Shown here: piece after piece, positions 9,429 through 19,922 of the stretch
How the letters are laid out: each line of letters starts with the position of its first letter
How positions within the stretch are numbered: the first letter of the stretch is position 1
Source: Botryococcus braunii
Lineage: Eukaryota; Chlorophyta; Trebouxiophyceae
Assembly: GCA_002005505.1 (NCBI GenBank)
Contig: MVGU01001453.1
Coordinates: forward strand, 1 to 25,000
Direction of reading: 5' to 3'
DNA: 25,000 nt
Notes under the pieces: model-generated
Told to the model about the DNA's origin: nothing
Databases searched by the model: none
What the model saw: only the letters and a program-made list of their open reading frames with translations
Program-made: the position numbers and the translations under genes

Positions 9429-9724
9429 CAATCAACCCGAGGGCTGAAAGGTAGACTAGTAGAATAGCACCATAGGTTAAGATTATAGTTTGCGATAACA
9501 TGGCTCTGGGGATGCCATGTTACCCCAAGGAAAGCAATGAGTGGATGAGGCTGTGAGGGGTAACAACATGATGGGGCATGTGCAGGAATGGGGGCCATAA
9601 TCGGTTCCCAGGGCTGACAGACCACCACTTCCTTCACTACTTTGTGACTGTGGCCTGCGGTCTGCATGTTTGGAATCTTCTGGCCTGGATGGGAGAAACT
9701 CCCACTTCAGTGCGCTTCTTTTAA
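6555..9724 (+). CDS. PAQR / hemolysin III-type seven-transmembrane protein, four exons
   Basis: The exons are 6555-6696, 7190-7281, 8821-9089 and 9586-9724. Together they give 642 bases, 213 residues, with phases that agree at every junction; introns are GT-AG. The three PAQR signature regions are all present: E-x2-N-x3-H (ERVNVWSHG) in exon 1, S-x-H (SFHVLACP) in exon 2 with the Asp of KLDHIGI at the start of exon 3, and H-x3-H (DHHFLHYFV) in exon 4. In this family these residues bind a metal ion within a membrane hydrolase fold; plant and animal relatives include heptahelical and adiponectin-receptor proteins, while bacterial hemolysin III is of similar length. Several hydrophobic helices are visible in exons 1, 3 and 4. 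The ATG at 6555 is the first in frame, but an upstream exon cannot be excluded. Exon 2 borders are the least certain: its donor (gttttagt) is weak. The substrate is unknown. Confidence 0.8.
7314..7428. repeat. TG run, poly-C and CA microsatellite in PAQR intron 2
   Basis: A (TG)n run at 7314-7330 is followed by eleven C (7332-7342), then (CA)n at 7347-7368 and a longer (CA)n at 7371-7428. The TG and CA runs are complementary and could pair around the poly-C. All of it lies inside the second intron of the PAQR gene. Confidence 0.95.
8477..8790. repeat. Minisatellite of ~62-84-bp units in PAQR intron 2
   Basis: Diverged units begin with aaggtactctgaca or a close variant at 8507, 8591, 8653 and 8722, and a partial unit precedes them at 8477. 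Each continues with a block like gggtgcagagtagg and a tail like agtccagccttgag. The array ends about 30 bases before the exon 3 acceptor at 8820. Confidence 0.75.
9196..9426. repeat. Long compound (CT)n(CA)n microsatellite in PAQR intron 3
   Basis: An almost pure (CT)n tract runs from 9196 to 9278 and gives way to (CA)n from about 9289. It is interrupted by ctcaccctcacacttaccctcact near 9341-9364 and resumes to 9426. It occupies nearly half of the 496-base third intron between the exons ending 9089 and starting 9586. Confidence 0.97.
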
Positions 9725-10661
9725 ATGCACCCACAGTACAAGAGGTGCCAGTTCTCAGTTATGTGCAACAGCCTTTGCACACATCGGCCATTAGTTAACA
9801 TTTCTTCTAGAGGAATTTAATTCTTTGTTAGTTTTTCTGATGTATGAAGCATTTGAATAGCCTTTGAGACACTTAAGCAAGAAATGTAAGAGTATTCTGA
9901 GTTCAGCTGTGAACACTGGGAAAGCTTGATGAGAGTGATTAGGGAAGGGCACGACCCTGGCTTAGAAGTTGTTATGCAGTGCGTGTGCAACCTTGAATGA
10001 AGTGTTCGAGTAGATGCATCTGTTGACGGGGCATTCGCCAATCTTGGGAAGCTGCTTGTGACGTTCTTGCGGCCTGTGCGGTTTGATTTGGTGACAGGTC
10101 TGTAGCCAGGAGGATGTATCTCTTCGTGAAGACTTCTTGTTGAAGATTTGCTGCTGTGGGTGCCGCTTTAGGGCAAAGCCTTGAGATGCATCTCCAAGCA
10201 TTATGTACTCTGACTATTGAAAGCATGATTTATATGCCCGTGAATGATGTGTTGACTTAGGATGTATGGCTTGGTCGCCATGGCCCGTCTGTGGGTGCTT
10301 GTTTTTGCCACCTGTGGGAGCGTTGCGAATTAAGGAGTTAGCAAGCGGAGACGCCAGTTTCAAGTCCTCTTCAGCTTACGGACCCCAAGCCAAGGCACTA
10401 GTTCACAGCTTAACGCTGACATTGTTTGTTCGAATAGTTTAGTTGGAAGTTGCGGTGTCTAAAGCTCTTTATGCATTCTATGTTGGGTTTTGGAATATGT
10501 GGTGCAGATTAGCTGGTCCAGTCTCAGTGCCAACCCTGCCCTAATTGCGTATGTGGCATGCTCAATGCCTGGGGCTGCTTCTCCTGATTTGAAGGCTCCA
10601 TCTATAAAACTTGATTTCATGTATCACTCTCACTGCACATTGTCCGAGTCTGGAAGTAGAA
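9725..10661. other. Intergenic region downstream of the PAQR gene
   Basis: No gene could be supported here. Short open stretches on both strands around 9970-10230 have no recognisable motif. One plus-strand stretch near 10010-10100 (reading FANLGKLLVTFLRPVRFDLV) looks protein-like but has no matching splice partners. No RNA gene was seen. Confidence 0.4.
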
Positions 10662-10727
10662 ATGGCTGTCAAGTTCTCTATCCAAGGCACGTTTCGTGTA
10701 TTTGCTAAGCTTAAGGATGCTGTACAG
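10662..10727 (+). CDS. Possible first exon of an unrecognised gene
   Basis: A 22-codon stretch begins with ATG in the context gaaATGGct and ends exactly at a strong donor, ctgtacag|gtaagc. It reads MAVKFSIQGTFRVFAKLKDA plus two residues. The combination of a good start context and a near-consensus donor in phase 0 suggests a first coding exon. I could not find a convincing second exon and do not recognise the protein. Confidence 0.3.
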
Positions 10728-11266
10728 GTAAGCAGAGCGGCTGCGTTTGTCGCTCCATAAGGGTTTCTTCTACATTTTCTCATTTTAGTTTCTTTGTCGT
10801 CTCCCCCCCCCCCCCCCTCGGGCCCCGTCTCGTCCTTGTCCCTTGGCTGTTCTGCTCTACAATGTTTACTTCAGTGAGCAGGCCGTCGTATTGCGTAATG
10901 ACGAGGGGAAGTGGAATCTATTTTAGATGGAGCTTGCAAGAGTTTAATATTTGAGGGGTCCTTAAGATTAATGTTAGTATTGGAGAATTTCCATGCTCAG
11001 AGCCACGAAGTAAATTTTAAGAAATCAAAGATTGTCGCAGTCTCGGATGCAGTTCTTATAGCACGGGCTATGGATTTCCCTTACCAATGCTATTCAGGTG
11101 TATTTCTGGTGTACAATTGTCAAGGCCCAGTCACACGCTGTATGTGGCAGTGAACTGAGCTTATGTGAATGCAAATGCATGAGTTGATACTATGTAGCGA
11201 AAGTTCACCATCAGTGGTGATCTACGTTAACTGCCTATTGAAGATTGGTACACTCAAGTTCCTCCT

Positions 11267-11298
11267 CCCCCCCCCTCCCCCCCCCCCCCCCCCAACAC

Positions 11299-11331
<33 letters not shown>

Positions 11332-11350
11332 AAAAGGGGGGGGGGGGGGG
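11267..11350. repeat. C-run / A-run / G-run homopolymer composite
   Basis: Nine C, one t and 17 C (to 11293) are followed after a short spacer by 30 A (11300-11329), then g, five A and 15 G (11336-11350). The C and G runs are complementary and flank the A run, so the unit is an inverted repeat with an A-rich loop. Confidence 0.95.
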
Positions 11351-11923
11351 TTCCCCGGCTTTTTGTTGCCTTACTCATCTGGCACCGAGGTCACCACAAA
11401 AATATTATTTTTGGGTGCTTGAAACCATGATTTGCTTTGATTGTGCTGCACTCAAAAAAATTTGGGAGTATGAACGCTTTCCTCGACGGGGATGGGCGCG
11501 CGTGCGCGTTCCTGTTATGAGGTGGAGGGGGGGGGGGGTGCTAGACACCCCTGAACTGCGGCCCATCACAGGTTTATGCCATGGTTTGCATTGGCACAGT
11601 ATGCTCAAGCTCCCCTTTGGTTTATAGATACTAGTTTTGATAGTTGTCTATGTTTTCCTGGAAGGGGAGAGACCTCAATGATGTTTTTTGCATTTGCATA
11701 TCCTTGGATGCGAAGATGGGGAGTGTTTCGTCTGCAAGATACTCTGCAACTCCCAGACCAATCAGCCGAAAGCTCATCAGTCTGCTGAAAACCCTATGTA
11801 CAGGGAGTTGCACGAGATGTAGAGACCCATCATTTAAATTGTTTTCAAGATCAGGTCTTTGTAACGGCATTGTCTTGAGTTATAGAACAACATATACTAG
11901 TGCATCTTTATCCTATTGCTCAG

Positions 11924-12016
11924 ACAATATACAACTACTCGTACGGTGGCGACGTAGACGATGCGCATGGAGCATCACTGGACCATGTGCCCCATATGGT
12001 AGCCCTGACACAGTAA
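11924..12016 (+). CDS. Possible terminal exon of an unrecognised gene
   Basis: After a pyrimidine-rich acceptor (tttatcctattgctcag) a 30-codon stretch runs to a TAA at 12014. It reads TIYNYSYGGDVDDAHG and ends HVPHMVALTQ. The composition is protein-like and the acceptor is good, so it may be a last exon, perhaps of the same gene as the candidate exon ending at 10727, to which its phase (0) would fit. No domain was recognised and intermediate exons were not found. Confidence 0.25.
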   Translation, partial: TIYNYSYGGDVDDAHGASLDHVPHMVALTQ

Positions 12017-14424
12017 ACAACGCGAATTGTGTAATGGCCCACCATTTCGGTCATTCTCCTCTATTACCCTCAGGAGTCCGCACGAAAGGATATTTATTTA
12101 ACTGCCATTTGGGGCTTCTTGAAGGCTTTTAGATAGCCCGGGCTTGTTGACAAAGAGACATGGGAGCCTCCCACTGGGAGGAACCAACATTACAAAATGT
12201 TGCCCCAACTGCGCTGGTATACAGTTTGACAATTGTTGAACGTATATTTGTCACGTCTTAGTCTTCTTCCAGGACATAGCATCAAACAAAGAGGAGTCGT
12301 TGGCATCATAAGTTTTGACAATTAACGTCTCGTAAAGTGCAAAGCAGATCATGTGTGGATGCATACTTGTAAATTATAGGCATATATGTATGTAGGTACA
12401 AATCATGCATGTATGCATATATACATGTATATACAGAGTTCCCTGTTTAAACCAGGAGGATGCATTCAAATGGGCATAAACTCAACCCCTGTGTCCCCTA
12501 GTGTCTTCCCAAGATTCCCAAACTTACAGGGTAATGTAGCCAACTGCATCCTCTTGTGCACCCGATCAATTCCTGCAGCTGCCTATCAGTATTCCTGCAG
12601 ATAATTACGTTACATATGTTTGGATGCCTTAACATTATGAGGCAGGTACATCCTCCTTTGGGAGTTTTTTCCGGCTAGCTAAAGCGAAGCCTCTGCACAG
12701 CGAACTTGTCGGTTAACCCACTGCATGTGACCCCACAAACGTATGCCTGCACAGGCAGTACCAGCAGCACTTTTACATTGTATCTACACCCGTTGAACAC
12801 CATGTAGAGAAGGAACTTGATTCAAGCGCCTTCTCTTCAGGAGTATCGCTAGACTACCCTTCGTATTCGCTGCGTACGAGGGATAAAGCAGAACTATCTG
12901 TTTAACAGCCACGCACATCCGATGCATATCCATATACCGTGCAGTTGCAAGATCAGGCCAGGCTAAACCATGGCTTACTGTCACTCATCAAGTCTAGAAA
13001 TGAAACAAACTGCTTTCTCCCCAATACTGTACTCACCCCCGCAAAGACCGGGCCACATACATGGCGGTCCCCCTCTGAAGCCCTTAGAGTAACCAAGTTA
13101 GACCAGGCAGATGTCCTATGGAAAGCTCGAAGGAGTTCACCGCCCCTCTCTGCGAGGCTGCCCAAACACGCACACCAAGTATCATCCAAGCCAGAAAGCA
13201 GAAGGGGGCGAGTTGCCGTCCACATTGCAAGAGCATAACCACGCCGCAAACTTCTTGCCAAAGACATTTTCAAGAGAATCTGCATACACTTAATCTCAAT
13301 TTTGATTGGAGGCCTAAGTGAAATCTAGCATCCTGAAGGGGACAGGCAGAGAAATGTCTCTTGCAACCCAGTAATGATTTTAAGCAAATAAATTAACCAG
13401 TGTCCCATGTTGATCCCGTTGATCGGTCGTGTTCAGTGCAACAAACTTTGGCTGGACGCATATGGGCACCCCAGCATTTATGAAAGGCAAAATACAGATT
13501 GGCACTTCCGCCGGAGAGTGCCGGATTAAATTGTGAGCCACATTTTTTTTGAAAATGGCATAGAGGACAGAGCAAGTGCCCATCAAGATCAGCCTCTACA
13601 CACAAAGCATGGCCGGCTTTGTCAGCCCACAGGATTCTGCCACAAGACTCTGCCTCATAATCAGCTTGCTAGCTCCATAGCGGATTTGACAGCTCATGTG
13701 CAGGTTCAGAAGACAAAATAAAAAATAGATTACCGTGACCATTTAGAGGCTGCTCTGAAAAGATATGTCCTAGACTTGATTTTATAGCACGCAAGACTGT
13801 TAGGTAGCATGAACCTAAGATACGTTCATTGCCCCAACAAGAAGCATATGCATGCATATAACATTCCCCAGCTGCATTGGTTATATGAAGATGCCCTTCT
13901 TCCCCAACTAATTCAAGGCTGGCCTTATAGACTTGTTACTTCCTAATTCTTTTCTCAAAACAACAAACGAACTCTGCTCATATCTTACTTTACAACCATC
14001 CAGCAGACCCAAGGAAGACATGTTTGTATGCAAAACGGCCGGGCTGCCCTAGTTCAGGTGCATGAAGTCTTGCGCAGCCTGGTTGAAAATCACCACACAA
14101 GTCTGCCCACCTCCAGATATTGCGTATAATCAGGCTGAAAACCAAGCCACAGGTACTGTGCCAGCCAGAACTCCTGCAAATGATACAGGATCGACAAAGA
14201 CCATGACAGAACTGCACCATGTCCGCACAATTGCGGATCATCATTTCTGAGACCCCAGCATTTGTACAGGTACAGGAGTTGTGCTGGTCGACCGTCGAAG
14301 GGGCCCACAGGTAAAAATACTGGTCGAACCCTAGGAGCTCTCAAATGCCCAGAGGTTCGACATGTAACATAACAAAATTTAATGTCCGCACAAATCCAAC
14401 TCATCATTTCATCGAGGCTAGTCA
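12017..14424. other. 2.4-kb region with no supported gene
   Basis: I read both strands and found only short open stretches without motifs or good splice partners. A patch at about 12380-12440 is rich in alternating purine-pyrimidine words (gtatgcatatatacatgtatatac). The part adjoining 14424 is probably the 3' flank of the KCS gene, but no clear polyadenylation signal was identified. Confidence 0.4.
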
Positions 14425-17400
14425 TCAATTCTTGCCTGCCTTACATGCTTCTAGATACTCCCAAACCTTCAAGTTCTGGCCAGGACCTTCCATATGCTTC
14501 CAGGCCAGGTGATCCTTGTCATGAATGTTGCGGACAGCCCTCCAGACTGCACTGTTGCACTTGAAGCCGGAACCAAATCCAATCTGTTAGACAACCCCAC
14601 ACAGATATGTTTGAGTTTATCAGGCTTAGCTCCGTGGTCAAGTAAGAACAAAACAGAAACTTGGTAGCTCACTGAGAGTTCCTGACTTAGCTGCACATAC
14701 AGCTTCTGCTAACTCTCAGTAACAGTAAGCTAGTAAGCCCGTGTCCAAAAAAAATTTCACAGGCCAAGGCCCACCAGTAGCTACATCGCAAAATACGTTG
14801 AAGAATCTAGCTACAGAACCCAACTAGGGTGATTTCGACTTGACCTGATAGACCTCTGTATGCTCACCTTTGAAGTACTGAACACAGCATGGGACTATCA
14901 TGATAGATCACAAAGAACCTGAGTAACTTTGCAAGTTGGCTGTCCCTCAGAAACGTTCTTCGGAATTATGGCGTTTACTTTTGATCAGGGTGATTGCAGT
15001 ACATGCACTCGTATCCATGTAAATAGTCCAATCAAAGACAACGGAGTAGGCTGGTTGGGGCCTCATACCTGCCACACTTTGTCGCCTCTCCGTACTTTCT
15101 GACAGGTCTCGATATACCCCAGAGCATACCAGATGCTGGCACTGGAGGTGTTGCCATACCAATACAAGGAGTTGAAGCTTGGCTCCACCTGCGCCTTGCT
15201 CAAGCCCAGCTGCCTGCCAAGTCCTTCAATCACACCTCGTCCTCCTGCACCCCCTTGCGGTCAGAGCTGATGTGTTTTGCGTCACTGATCAAGTTGCATC
15301 TGTTAGAGCAATGTGTTGTAAATTGGCAAACTCACGAAAACCACTGTAACTCTGCATAAGAGAATGTTGGCCTCAGCTAGGTCGGACCAAACAACCAACA
15401 GCAAACTTGCGCAGAAAAGCTGTCGGTGACGCACCTGCATGCAAGCAAAAATGATTGAACGCCCGTTTGAAGTCTGGGATATAAGGTTTCGTGCCAGGGA
15501 TACCCAATACGTGAGCTTTCAAGTAATTGACTGAAAACTTAAATAGCTCAGAGTACGGGAGTACAAGTGGTCCCAGCTTTGACAAATTGGTTTGCAAAGC
15601 TTGGCCAGCGACATTGACCAAGTCTTTGCTCAGCTCAACCCCAATCTTGTTGTTGATATCCTCCCTTTGATAAACACACCTGTCCAATCGCAAGCCCAAC
15701 GCATCAAATCACGCATATGGAAGGGCAAATCAAAAGGATGGCAAAGTCTACTTCAGGTTCACATAGTCTCTCTTCGGGTTTGCAAGCTACATGGGCTATC
15801 AAGGGCAAGCATCACAGGTGGTGTAGTAGTGTCAAGTCGTGACTGCAGGGACCATGAAGTCAAGCAACATGTTTTGGGCATTGCAAGTGTAATCAGCAGT
15901 TGTAAAAACATTGCAAACCAAAGCAAGTTCTATTCGTGCAGACTTTCAGCCCCAATATCGAGCAGTATTGTCATTACATCAAGGATGCATGCCTTCCACA
16001 GACGTCAAGGAAGCTGTAACATTCATGTTAAAATAAAGAGATTTGCTGCCTTTACCCGTAAGCCATATCATCTGACCCTAAGTGAACGCGGACAACATGC
16101 TCCAGCTCATACTTGACACGGTGCCTATCGCTGAGCTTGTTTGTCAAGAGAATAGCTGCACCACCTACACGGAACAACGTGTTGGGAATCAGCATGCAGC
16201 GCTCAGAGCCCTGGTACCTGCACAGCCCAAGTCCTGCATATAAAAGAGTTCCTTTCCAAGCTGCTTCAAGCTGCGCACATACTTACATATACATGCTGCA
16301 GTAGGGGATTGTCATATTTTCTAGTGGGGCATCATCCAAAAGTATCGTAATTTGCAGGAAATGAGTTATCATGGCACCATGGGATATGGATCTATGTGGA
16401 TTGCAGCTGTTTTGGTTGCACCCGTAGCCAAAGCAAGATAAAGAAACAGAGGGGGACTACCATGACAATGCTTGTAATGGGTTATTGGCAGACGCATAGA
16501 AGCATGCTTTTTTAAAAATATGTTTGCAGTCACTATGGATACACTGGCAAGGTCGATGTTGTTTATACCAGTTTTGGGTAATATTTTCTGTAGAAACGAC
16601 GAGCGCCAGCTTGCTTGGTGATTCTCTGAGGAGCTGACGAGCAAGCCCTACGGCAATAACCCCCGCAGAGCACCCCATGCCTGCAAAACTCATTCCAAAG
16701 GGTGAGAGTTGATGGAGAAAGGATTAACACCTTGTCACCTGACACCCTGACCAGGAACAGATATGGTACCCGGCTTCATCAGCTTGAAGACAGGCAGGTC
16801 GGATTTGGACGAGTCCTTACAGAGTAACCCCATCTAAGGAATTCAGCAGGTTGATGTCTGAAACATAGTACAAACCCTTTGCTATCCCCCACCCCCTGGC
16901 CCTGCTGAAGAACCAGGCTCTTAGCCAAATAAGCCGGGGATAGGTCACTCCTTCATCTCCAACCCACTATGAAACAATGCAATCATGTCAAAAGAAGTTT
17001 GCACCTGACAGATTATATGACTGAATGTCTGTCCGCATCTTAAAATGATTGATGAGCATTGCCGAGAGCGATGGTGTGGGGTTGAAGAGGCTGCAGTTCA
17101 CAATTAGAAAATCTATGTCTTTTACAATAGTACCTGCAAAGACCCACCCAAGCAAATTCATATCACTTGGACCAATTCTGTGCATTCATGGAATGTTGAT
17201 GCTCTTCATATACCCATAGATATGTGTGAGATATTCTTCAGCTTCACTCAAACCCACTAAAGCATCACACAAAATCCGATAGAATGATGCCCCGCAAATA
17301 TTATAAAACTACAACAAAATATGCAGGCACAGTTGAAACACTGGGCTGGTATAATGTTGAAATGCAATCTAGTGACCTACCTGTCTTTGTCAGAATGTCC

Positions 17401-19157
17401 TGGACAGTGCTAAACAAGACCGTTCGAGCCTCTTCACGTGCGTCTTCCATAGTTACATCACCAGTTGCATTACGATGATGAGCCAAAGGCAAGTACGTTG
17501 CATTGCCCAGACCATTCGCACTGAAATCTTTTCTTGGAACTGAATGTCCTCCTCTTTAAATTTCTGCAACCCAAAAATTCATGTTCATACGAGGAGGAAA
17601 GCAGCATATTCTGAAGAATAAGAATGCTTTAAGAAAACAGAAGGAAATTGGGCACATTGGAGCCATATCAACATCCTGACATTTCAAGATGCCATGTCAG
17701 AATCGCAAACATTATTGCAAATCCCCCACAACAGGATCCTGTGTCCTGAAAAATCTTGCAGCATGATCTTCGACTCAACCTCATGTTGGGTGCCGTTAAC
17801 ATGCAATTTGGTAGAAGGATATCATATTCTAAAGCTCACAACAAATCAGACTACCCATCAGAAGAAGAAGAAGAAGGAGTAAAGATGACAGATAATCCAT
17901 AGACGAAATGACAGCGGAGACAAAGAAGAAGAAAACCAGAAGAAGAAGAAAACCAAAAGACGAAGAATAAAAAAATAAGACTCAAAACAAGTAGAAGAAG
18001 AGGGAAGAAATTAAAACAGATCCTCCAAATCAAATTGTTGTATTCCTGCCTGCAGTCAGCACTGACGTTGGGTAAATCTACCTTGCACCGCCGGGTCCCA
18101 GCAATGAACTCTTGCACGGTCACTTTGAGTTCTTTCGGTGGAAGGCAGCATGCAAAATCAAGCAGAAAGACTTGTTTTTGCATCTTCCAGAATGAATGGA
18201 TGATGTAGATGCAGAAGAAAAGCACCAGAAAAGCAGGAAGCTGCAGTAAAAGGGTATGTTAATCCAGCAGCTGGTTTTCGGAGCTTGAACGTCACAGACA
18301 CGTGCATACAAATTCACAACCATACTGCTTTCCGCGACAACATTTGGGTAGTGAGAAATGTGCATCCTAATTCACAGATCCTGAAAGGGTGAACCAGACC
18401 CGGCTCAAGCTGTAACCACTCCAAGGTGGGGGAATATAGTCCTTGTGTACTGAGTACCGCGAAAACTATACACGCAACCCTTCAAATGTTCCAAAAGACA
18501 CGGTCAGTGGACATTTGTGAAAGACCGCAAATACTGTACATGCAAACCTTCAAATGCTAAAAAGAATACATGGTCAGTGGACATTTGAGATGAGAACTCA
18601 CCACATGCACTTCCATCCTCAGAGCGCTTAACTGAACAATTCTATCTTGCAGCTGTAGCGGTAAAACAGACGCCATTAAATCCTCCTGTAGCATGACAAT
18701 AAGATATTACTATAGGAACGAAGCAGAGATTCTTGTGTTGCTCTCTCAGTTCAACGGCGAGGTTCTGGCCGTCACCAAAATACCACTACACGTGTCCGAC
18801 AATCCTGAATTATTATCTATGTTTGCTTGATGTTCACTTCTGTCTTTCTTCTCACTCCTAACATCATCAATTTCCAAACGAGTGCTCCATCAGGCAGCAA
18901 CAGCCTTGGAATTAAGCCTGCAACTTGAAAAAATTGCAAAAAGGAAGTTTATTGATACCACGAGAGCAAAAATTTTGCATTTGAAACTATGATAATCAAC
19001 AGAGAGTTCGCGGTTTCGGTCAAACACCCTAGCAGACCGAAGTACACTGCCAGTTGCGACTGCACAGGGACTACTGCCGTGCGTTAGATGTCCGAGCACT
19101 TACCGCCATCCGTGCAAGACGTGAGAGGGGAACTTGCTCCAGACAGGGACGAAACAT
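14425..19157 (-). CDS. KCS: 3-ketoacyl-CoA synthase (FAE1/KCS type), ten exons, one-base frameshift in exon 4
   Basis: KCS condenses malonyl-CoA with a long acyl-CoA in the endoplasmic reticulum, the first step of very-long-chain fatty acid elongation. Minus-strand exons: 19104-19157, 18602-18685, 18082-18240, 17381-17563, 17005-17133, 16569-16680, 16056-16217, 15435-15679, 15069-15244 and 14425-14583. Exon 3 carries a membrane helix followed by [12 protein letters not shown]. Later exons show [34 protein letters not shown] (active-site Cys at 16670-16672), [56 protein letters not shown] (both His kept), [11 protein letters not shown] (catalytic Asn at 15150-15152) and [13 protein letters not shown]. 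All splice phases agree, but exon 4 is one base short: frame changes between FQEKI and [11 protein letters not shown], at about 17522-17530. With that base the product would be about 487 residues, normal for the family. Exon 1 is the least certain; translation could start at 18676 instead. One conserved His is Tyr here (15162-15164). Confidence 0.93.
17522..17530 (-). other. Site of the frameshift in the KCS gene
   Basis: Reading from the exon 4 acceptor gives [14 protein letters not shown], matching the family's phrase before the conserved GLG. The rest, [15 protein letters not shown] onward, is one frame away. No intron can fit between them. Taken literally, the first frame meets a stop about 23 codons on, near 17453. 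The break falls beside short A and T runs (gaaaagatttcag on the gene strand). Confidence 0.85.
17861..18005. repeat. GAA-rich purine tract in a KCS intron
   Basis: The plus strand carries many GAAGAAG units (aagaagaagaagaagga, agaagaagaaaaccag, gtagaagaagaggg). On the gene strand this is a TTC-rich pyrimidine tract in the intron between the exons starting at 18240 and 17563. No LINE is inserted here. Confidence 0.8.
18455..18590. repeat. Two-copy ~68-bp direct repeat in a KCS intron
   Basis: Two diverged units start at 18455 and 18523. Shared words are accgc-aa-act-tac, cttcaaatg and ggtcagtggacatttg. They lie in the intron between the KCS exons at 18602 and 18240. Confidence 0.75.
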
Positions 19158-19875
19158 GTTCAACAGCCTACTCCAAACATCGGCACGTTAGAACTGTCCC
19201 GTTGGCCCGTCGACTCGTTACAATCTTGAGCAATGCTTTTCCCCAAATTGCATGCATCCAAGCCAAAATTTGAGGATGAATCGGCTTCGTGCAGTGAATG
19301 GTGTATGTACGCAAAGGTTGATTTGGAACTATGTCCTTCCGCTTGAGACTGGTACGGTGGACAGCAAGCCCTTCAATTTTATCGCCCCCAACTTAACTTA
19401 CGGGAATTAGGCGCTATTGACGCGGAATATGAGATAGCACCCTTGGTGTCCAAGGAGGCCTGAACCTTCCCAAAGACGAGCAAGACATGGCCTATGTGTA
19501 CAAAACACCCACGGAAGAACACCGCCATGTCCTGTGGCACACCTGCTGTAAATTACCACTAATATAAATCGGATGACGACACTACACCGTCCCACCTTGC
19601 TTCAATTAGCCTCTCCGTTAATCCGCGGATCTAGATCGCGGGAACGGGCCACCAAACCCTGCTTACAATTTCCATATGCAGCAAAAGTAGAAAAAAATTG
19701 AAAGTCCAAAAGCAAATAAGATAACTATACTGCAGTGAGAACAAATCTTGGGCGGTAGGACACTAGAACGACAGCAATGAATGGCTTGGATTAGGGATGT
19801 ACATCTGCTAAATCTAGACGGTTTTCCCGCCGAGACTCCTGTGAGCTCCTGTGACTCGCTGCCAGTGCGTCACAG

Positions 19876-19922
19876 GGCCCAGAATCTGGGCCCAGATCCC
19901 TAGTCCCCATTTCGGGGGACTC
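19876..19922. repeat. Short palindrome and hairpin
   Basis: The perfect palindrome atctgggcccagat is followed closely by a hairpin with stem agtcccc / ggggact around the loop atttcg. Such a small structure could be a chance event or the remnant of a small transposon; no target duplication was seen. Confidence 0.55.

Noticed and set aside
10330..10385. Possible tRNA T-loop (agtttcaagtcctc)
   Set aside because: It does not match the GTTCRANYC consensus and no cloverleaf partner arms were found.
10870..10925. Protein-like stretch EQAVVLRNDEGKWNLF after an acceptor at about 10875
   Set aside because: Joining it to the donor at 10727 needs a frame other than the one starting at the good ATG, and a stop follows immediately.
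11041..11097. Possible exon reading SDAVLIARAMDFPYQCYS between an acceptor and a donor
   Set aside because: Its phase does not fit the candidate exons on either side and it also does not fit the PAQR gene, whose real last exon is at 9586-9724.
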